From: Xiphydria camelus
Taxonomy: Eukaryota; Arthropoda; Insecta; Hymenoptera; Xiphydriidae
DNA length: 64,000 bases
Direction: 5' to 3'
NCBI GenBank assembly: GCA_963678675.1
Contig: OY783200.1
Coordinates: 10,396,431-10,460,430 of the forward strand
Shown: positions 56,176-64,000 of the stretch, piece by piece
Layout: each line of letters starts with the position of its first letter
Numbering within the stretch: position 1 is the first letter of the stretch
The notes under the pieces: model-generated
What the model saw: the letters and a program-made list of their open reading frames with translations, nothing else
Told to the model about the DNA's origin: nothing
Databases searched by the model: none
Made by a program: the position numbers and the translations under genes

Positions 56176-56521
56176 AAATAATACAACTCCTAAGATTGAA
56201 GTGAATACACATCTGTATTATCGGTTTGTATCTGGAAATAACTCGCGTCAGATGATGCTGAAGAAAGGAAAAGAAGATAACCTGGTTCTTAATATAATAG
56301 AACCCAGAAACTCTTTATCAGATAAGAAGAAACCTAGTCTTAGGAAGCTTTTGAAAGAGCTGTTCGGTGAAAATTGGATCTCACGAGCAGATCTAAAATG
56401 GTATAAAGATTTACTTATTTCTGGTAATGCAGATACAGAAACTAGCGACAGGGAAGGAGATGAGGATGAACAGGATGTACCATGCGACTGTTTAGATGAA
56501 GAAGCTGCTCTCTTCATATAG
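56176..56521 (+). pseudogene. Transposon-like GQNKN ORF, 3' part
   Basis: The open frame KNNTTPKIEVNTHLYYRFV, then RQMMLKKGKEDNLVLNIIEP, KPSLRKLLKELFGENWISRA and DLKWYKDLLI, ending in an acidic tail, fits the region expected after VLTEDV at 54543. It joins the same gene once the inserted element is set aside. Confidence 0.6.
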
Positions 56522-56893
56522 AAATATTTTATGTTTCTCTTGTTTTTTTTTGTTTCTGTTATTTTTCATGATAAAAATATGTTTTGAATGTTCCAGTTTT
56601 ATAATAAAAATATGTTTTCTATTGTTTCAGTTTTTTTCTGTTGAGAATTTTTAAAGCTTTGCTATCAAAACCGGCTATAGCCGGATTAATTTTCAATTTT
56701 TTTCCGAAACTATTGACATTTGAGAAAAAATTTCAAATTGCATCAAACTACTTCCCTAAAACACTACAAATAAACTTTTTTTGCTATCTCTATGTATTAA
56801 GGCGAACCGATGAGAAGTTTTCGTCTATTCCTGAACATTTTTTGTAAATGGATATAGCCGCTTTTGAACGCAATCGGCTATATCTCTTCCTGC

Positions 56894-57198
56894 ATGAATC
56901 GAAATAGGTTTGCTTAGCTCCTAGGCCATTTTCATTTGAATGATAACAGCGTGGAACCTAAAAAAATGAACCCGGATATGACAAATTATGCAAAATACGT
57001 CCAATGATTGACAAACTATTAGAATCTTTTATGAAATGCTACAAACCTAGCAAGTGTCAGTCAATTGATGAGTCGATGGTAAGATTCAAGGGAAGGAGTA
57101 CTTTGAAAAAATATATGCCCATGAAACCGGTAAAAAGAGGCTACAAAATATGGATCAGAGCCAATGAAAACGGATTTGTCTCTCAATTCCAAGTATAT
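56894..57198 (+). pseudogene. piggyBac-type transposase fragment
   Basis: MNRNRFA and HFHLNDNSVEPKKMN in one frame, then MIDKLLESFMKCYKPSKCQS, IDESMVRFKGRSTLKKYMPM and KPVKRGYKIWIRANENGFVS in another. This is the PGBD-like segment around the catalytic Asp (IDESMV). Frameshifts and truncation at both sides make it a relic; unrelated sequence starts after FQVY. Confidence 0.8.
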
Positions 57199-57252
57199 AT
57201 GTGGAGGCTCAGCCTTGCCGCCAGCAGCAGCACCATCGCAAGCAGCTCCTAG

Positions 57253-57590
57253 TTCCGAGAACCGAGTTCCGTTAGCCGCTCCCACGCATGCGCGCCCCGC
57301 CATATTTTAGGCGACCGACGCCACCGACGCATGGGGACGTGGCAGAGCAGCCACGACGTTTGCACAGTTCAGTCGCTTTTTCGTGTATAGTCCAGGACAA
57401 TTAGCTTGAAAATAATGCAATCTTCTAAAAATCGAGCTCACCGAAATTTTTTTTTTGAAACTGCTTATTATGATGTATCAATATACATATGCCTGAAAGT
57501 TACGCCACCAACGCACTGGAGCTTCGTGAGATATAAGAGGTCAAAGGTCGCGGATTTTGTTATCTCGCTTCCTATCGCTCCAACTTGAAA
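57253..57590. other. No gene recognised
   Basis: A GC-rich patch at 57250-57370, then AT-rich sequence. No supported ORF or repeat. Confidence 0.4.
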
Positions 57591-58050
57591 AATACCTATT
57601 ACAAAAGTTGAAGATCTCAATTTTTAATACCTAAAAAAAATATTTGACGTAAATACGCCTAATCGTTCTCGAGATATGTAGCTGAATATGTGTAAAAATG
57701 CAAAAATAGCCAAATTCGGGTATGCAACGTGTATCGCCGCATTCTTTTCTCTTTCTACTGCTTAAACGGCAATAACACCTATATAAGTATGTTTTTATGA
57801 ATAAACGCCCTTTCTAAAAAGCCTAGTTTGGTTTTCGTACGCCTACCTGTTCTCGAGATATGAGACACGAAAGATAAGTTTTGGTCCAAAAATACTACAT
57901 CTATTTGAACGCTATTTTCTCGCTCTCTATGACTCACACAAAAATTAAAGAAGTTATCGCTGTTAGATCATGAAATTATCTAACTAAATGGCTCCATACA
58001 CTTTTCACATTCACCTTACCGTTTTCGAGATATGACGCTGCGAAGTTGGC
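57590..58050 (+). repeat. Degenerate ~170-180-bp repeats with TTCTCGAGATATG
   Basis: GTTCTCGAGATATGTAG (57671), GTTCTCGAGATATGAGA (57851) and GTTTTCGAGATATGACG (58021) recur 170-180 bp apart, each preceded by a similar TACGCCTA or TTCACCTTAC stretch. It lies just 3' of the nuclease-CXC copy. Confidence 0.55.
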
Positions 58051-58158
58051 GGAAGCATTCATTTCCACATCATTTTTGAAGTAGAATGCGCGGCGCGTTT
58101 TTTTATATGCTTTCCCCCCTAGTAGGTCTAATCCATGCGATGTCATGGGGTTTGTTTA

Positions 58159-60661
58159 TCAATCATCTTCATTGGAATTTCCACCACTTTCCGATGGTTT
58201 GTCAACTAAAGGAGTGTCCTCCATATCATCATTGTTCTCAATATCAGAGAACGTTGCAGCAGCATTGAGACACAATTGCCCATGGCAATAGCCACAAGCA
58301 GTGGAACATTTTAGTCCGACTTTCTTGCACCCACAATTTCCACCGCAACCCTTTGCACATTTACAAAAAATGGTATTTAGTAATATTTCCGGTGCAGGTG
58401 ATAACTGCGTTAGAATTGGCTCCAACATGCCATTTTTCCTAATCCATCCCCACTGCTCGGGGTCAAGGTCATTTCTCTTCCAAGTTTGAACTTGGTAGTA
58501 TACTCGACACAAATGCTGTTGTGCTGCTGCAGATGTCGGCGGAAGTGAAGACAATTTCATAGCAGTTCCTAGTTTTATTGACTTAACGAAGGTGAAATAC
58601 CTATAGTTGTCTAAAGATGTTTCTGTTGTGGGAGCACCGTATATGGCTAGAATCAACTTGGTTCCATTATGAATTAATTCGGCTACTGAGCAATTTTCTT
58701 GTTGGAACATTTGTGCTGCTTGGTACAAGTCCGCTCGTTTCTCAAACATTTTGAATACTTTGGCTTTGCCTTTGTTAAATAAGGCGGAAGTTGTATCGCA
58801 TCCTGTCAGAGCATGTAAAACCAAAATATTCTGTCGGCAATTTGGATATTTATTGAGGCTGGCAGTGGAAAACGTTTTTGTTTCAAAATTTTTTTTTCCG
58901 GGTTTCTTCAAAGTGATATTTTGCTGAGAAGTTGTACGTCCAAGTAAAATTACTAACAAATCAACATCTTCTCCAATAATGACAGCGCTGTTTTCCCCTG
59001 ATCGTTCAATCGCTGTCTCAACAATGAGGACGTCAGCATCATTCCGGGCTTGCTTCACCTCGATGTTGGCTTCCTCCAATGTTTGCGTAAACATGTCGAT
59101 TAATTTCTTCTTATTGGAGCTATTGCTGAGGAACTTCTCTTGGCTAATTGGCGCGTCCATCGTTTCATCGAACAGTACCGCGCAGGATGATGAAACTACT
59201 GCAGCTCGTCGACGTTGTTCCATGCCTTTTATGTTTTTGGTGTTGTCAGCGTAACCATCAAAACAACAACAACATTGGGACCATAATGATTCAGGAGATA
59301 AGTGACATATTTCTTCAAAATAGGAGAGAATGATTCATTCGTATGCCAAACGACACGGTGCAAAAGAAATCCTCCGTTAACAATGTGTACAATGTTATCG
59401 TCGTCACTGGTGTCAGCGTCAGCTACAGCCTCGAAGCATTTGTAGAGTGCAGATTTGGTTGTTTTTCTGATTCCTACGTCATCAAAGAGTGCTGTCGGGT
59501 ATACGGACTTAATTCGTATTTCATGTACTCTTGCAAATTTTCTTCGAATTGTTTTTGAATACATATTCGCTGGAAAAGGAGCAATGGATCGATGGCGACC
59601 TTGCACTCGTGCAGTGTAACAGAGCATCTAACTGATGACAACGGTAAAACTTTCGTAGAACGCTTTAATTTAATCTGATCAAAAGTGATACCAACTATGT
59701 TCTGCAATGACTTTAGCCCAACAGCTTTAGCGTCGTAGCAGTTCACTGTAACATCGCCTATTATTCCGGTTGATAAGGCTTTGTGGTGCACCTTGTTATA
59801 CGCTGATCTGCCATAACGGAACTGCTGGGCGTAACTATTCTTATCATTCCCATTACGTGAAATGAGTTATGGCCGTCAAGAGTGTGTACATTGATGTCGG
59901 TATTATCGGCAACAAATTGTACGAGAGTGTTTGATTCGATAATGTGAGGCTGCGGGTGATACACTGTAGAAATTTGATAAGCAACAGCCTCTGGATATGT
60001 TGCGGCAAAACCCAGACGAGACAACATTTCTATGAGTCATCTAGAACCGAAGCGCCGGTGAAGACATACAGAAAGCCCAATCAGTAACTGTGATTTGAAC
60101 GAACGTGGTCGCTTAGCAGTCATCATGGCATGACAAAGGGCGGTACATTTACGTTTCAATTGCTCCACGTCACCTTTCTTGTTTTTCAATAGTACTTGCT
60201 GCATAAAGCGCATTAAACTATTAGGAACTTCTCGATTAAGATCGTCAAACATCTCATGGGCAGGTGGATACGAGTCAGTATTTGTAATGATGGAACACAT
60301 ATCTCAAAGACAATGGCTGCTGCGGCATCAATAATTCGCAGACGTTCCTCTACTGGATTGGTTTTTTACTTTCATACCATGCGTTCGACAAAATAGTTGT
60401 CTGAACCTCGCGGAAACTGATAATGGTCACTGCTTTTCGCTTCACTGTAATTGTCACTCTTTTGCCATAGTTTCCAGCCAATTTGGATAATATAGTCGCA
60501 TCAGATGGAATGTAGCCTTTAAGTATCTCTTTTAATTCTTGTAAAGTAAATTGCGAATCGTCGTTGCCCTCCATATATGCAAATATTTGGTCCATTGATG
60601 AGTTAATTTGATCTGACAATCGTGTATTGGACGTGGTGGGCCTGCTAATCGTGTGCCGCAA
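58159..60661 (-). pseudogene. Nuclease-CXC family gene, fullest copy (frameshifted)
   Basis: Reading 5' to 3' on the minus strand through several frames: QFTLQELKEILKGYIPSDAT and KRVTITVKRKAVTIISFREV; YPPAHEMFDDLNREVPNSLM; RPRSFKSQLLIGLSVCLHRR; FVADNTDINVHTLDGHNSFH; LKSLQNIVGITFDQIKL; IVNGGFLLHRVVWHTNESFS. The last 354 codons (59223-58159) are intact: FDETMDAPISQEKFLSN, NDADVLIVE, VIIGEDVDLLVILLG, HALTGCDTTSALFNKGK, LPPTSAAAQQHL, WGWIRKNGMLEPI, then the cluster CxC-x3-C-x3-CxC-x6-C-x3-C-x2-C-x4-C and an acidic tail. The NGG, VFDGY (split by a frameshift near 59255), GEDVDLL and GCDTT blocks resemble XPG/FEN-type nucleases, while the Cys cluster resembles Tesmin/TSO1 CXC. It abuts gypsy sequence at about 60662, so the true N-terminus may be missing. 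I know similar proteins as recurrent, unnamed, probably repeat-encoded genes in insects. Confidence 0.7.
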
Positions 60662-62243
<1,582 letters not shown>

Positions 62244-62667
62244 GGCCGCGTGAGTACAGCGTGGTGTGTCTCTGTGTCTCCATACTTCTCTAACTTCTCT
62301 GCATTATTTCGCACACAGTCGCTTTCTGCTACCTACCTCCACACGCTATTTCTCGCGGGCTTCTCTCTCTAGAGTGATTTTCTTTCCTGTGGAAGCCCAT
62401 AGCTAAGCGCCTAGCAGGATTATCACTGGCGTCTCCTGCTTGGAGGTTAGACTATCTGCCATCTCTCTGAATGACCGCGCATGCCCGCTTCTTCGCTAAC
62501 TTTCTCCTCGACCTTCTCCCTTATCCACTAGTGGAATTACCCAGTACCGCCGCCTGGGTTACTCGCTTGGAACTAGTACTTTCTCCTCGACTTTCTCCCT
62601 ATCTCTTACTCGTCTCGACTTCAAAGTTACCACTCCCTATAAACGCTCTTACATTGTCATTTAAACT

Positions 62668-63765
62668 ATGGCGGACCGAACACGTAGACCTCTCCGTCTC
62701 AATTCCCCCACTAACCCTGGGTCCTCACAACCTTCATCCGATTCAAGTCGTAATCGTACTAAGCCCAGCTATGAGTCTGAGGAGGCCTCGAAATCGGATA
62801 AAGCCAATGCGGTCAAGAAAGATACTCGCGAAACTCGGACTTCTGCTACTCATAATGCCATGATGGAGCGATTCGACGTACTCAGCGAAGGTCAAGACCG
62901 GATATTTAAGGTCCTACAGGATCTCCCCGCTATGCGTACAGTCTTAGAGTCGGTTGTAACCGACGTATCTGCTTTGAAGATAACCACTGACCAACTGGAA
63001 ACCACGACAAATAAGCTAACGCAAGAAGGTGCTGACTTTAGACAAGCCCTGGGAAGCTTTGAAGCGCGTTTGAACGCCATGGCGACTACAATGGCTTTAA
63101 CCCCTAGACCCTCTACTGTTAGCCCCACTCCTGAGCAACTCACTGCTGCTGCCAACTCCAACACGCTGTCATCCCAGCGCACTCTAGCCAGTCAGTCAAC
63201 CAATCAGGAGCTGGTGGTCTCAGGCATCCCTGCTAGCGCAGTCTCACAAGAGACGGCCCCCCAACTTTTTCATGCCATTCTGGGTGTACTTAAGCTTCAA
63301 ACCACTGAGGGCGACATCACGAGCACCAGACTACTCTGCAAGCCTCAAATGCTCCAGGCAACCAACACGCCAGACCAAGTGGAAGCTACTGTGCCGTCAC
63401 GAATTCCATTTGCAGTTGTCTGCAAAGATAATCTTCTAGTGAAAAGAATTATCACTGCTAAACGGAAATTTGGAGCACTCAAACTTTCCCAACTTAACGA
63501 ATATATGACTAGTCAAGGTGTCACCCTTAACTCATCTATGCGCTCCGTGAATTCTACAGTAAACCTCAACGAGATGATGCCTGGACACACTTATCGCTTA
63601 CTTGCTGAAGCTAAGACCACTCTTAAGGCGGCTGGGTTTTAATATATATGGTGCACTTCTGGAGCAATACTAGCCAAAAAATCTGACGGAGGACTCATAC
63701 ACACGATCTCATCAAAATACGATTTGCCTAAATTAATCAGCCTCTACTCCTCTCAGCCCATCTGA
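62668..63765 (+). pseudogene. LINE ORF1 with one premature stop
   Basis: Aligns with ORF1 at 51581-52648: coiled coil (LPAMRTVLESVVTDVSALKI, NKLTQEGADFRQALGSFEAR), then QELVVSGIPASAVSQETAPQ, IPFAVVCKDNLLVKRIITAK and EMMPGHTYRLLAEAKTTLKA. A TAA at 63640-63642 replaces the Lys that follows LKAAGF in the other copy. The frame then continues (YIWCTSGAILAKKSDGGLIH) to a TGA at 63763-63765, the position equivalent to the other copy's normal end. Confidence 0.8.
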
Positions 63766-64000
63766 CTTACTAAGCCTGTCCTCGCATCACAGCATCATCC
63801 TAATGACAAAAACCAAGACAGTTTTCGAGCCTGTTGCCTTAACGTCAACTCTCTCCGTTCGCATCTCGATATACTGAAGTACCATCTCGACAACAACACC
63901 CAGTACCAGCTGATTGCTGTCACGGAAACCTGGCTTGCTGGAAAAATCCCGTCCTCTACCGTAGCCATCTCTGGGTTCAATTTCATACGCAATGATAGAA
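63766..64000 (+). CDS. LINE ORF2 start (endonuclease), partial
   Basis: In the same frame right after the ORF1 TGA: FRACCLNVNSLRSHLDILKY, then QLIAVTETWLAGKIPSSTVA and ISGFNFIRND, the start of the endonuclease as in 49509-51580. There is no ATG between the stop and the conserved CCLN motif. It runs off the window. Confidence 0.8.

Larger units (their letters stand above)
62244..64000 (+). mobile_element. Second CR1/L2-like LINE, truncated by window edge
   Basis: Same family as the LINE at 45377-53102 but clearly diverged in sequence. It begins immediately after (CT)n with CCGGCCGCGTGAGTACAGCG, has a 5' region of about 420 bp, ORF1 and the start of ORF2. The 3' part lies outside the window. 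Confidence 0.8.

Overview
The window looks like insect genomic DNA, possibly hymenopteran (low confidence on the order). It is AT-rich, intron-bearing and packed with animal transposons. One recognisable host gene lies at the left edge: a GC-rich minus-strand gene (891-3905) for a Girdin/Daple (CCDC88-type) HOOK-domain coiled-coil protein ending in Gly-Cys-Val. I see no other convincing host gene. Nearly everything from 4 to 64 kb is nested mobile DNA.

Layout. 0.36-0.77 kb: hairpin MITE. 5.5-9.1 kb: PIF/Harbinger-type elements and remnants with TWA target duplications. 9.94-14.65 kb: an element with 1.1-kb terminal inverted repeats. It encloses one exon of a cysteine-rich (CXC) protein, a six-unit tandem amplification of that exon's end, and a nested MITE. 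16-25.5 kb: MITEs, a deleted mariner, three tRNA-derived SINE-like copies in a larger repeat, and a 1.1-kb foldback element. 26-33.5 kb: remnants of the same CXC gene, now seen to carry a FEN/PIN-like nuclease region, bracketed by inverted repeats and split by a large DDE transposase (CACTA/KDZ-like). 35-36.3 kb: 5'-truncated LINE with a 13-bp target duplication. 37.6-41.6 kb: copia fragments and a copia element with LTR and primer-binding site, cut off in its reverse transcriptase by a Harbinger element. 45.4-53.1 kb: a CR1/L2-like LINE lying inside (TC)n DNA and interrupted by an apparently intact pogo/Tigger-like transposon. 53.8-56.5 kb: a transposon-like ORF split by a minisatellite-bearing inverted-repeat element. 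56.9 kb: piggyBac fragment. 58.2-60.7 kb: the fullest, still broken, copy of the nuclease-CXC gene. 60.7-61.8 kb: gypsy reverse transcriptase fragment. 62.2-64 kb: a second LINE of the CR1/L2-like family, again directly downstream of (CT)n.

Most notable: (1) a recurrent FEN/PIN-like nuclease plus CXC gene family, two of whose copies sit between inverted repeats, so it may be mobile or captured; (2) a LINE family whose ORF1 and ORF2 share one reading frame, separated by a single stop codon with no initiator Met for ORF2, in two divergent copies that use different stops (TAA, TGA); (3) both LINE copies sit in (TC)n in the same orientation, suggesting microsatellite-targeted insertion; (4) several insertions whose exact ends can be read from an empty site or a restored reading frame. 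All calls come from reading the sequence and recalled family knowledge; no search was run.
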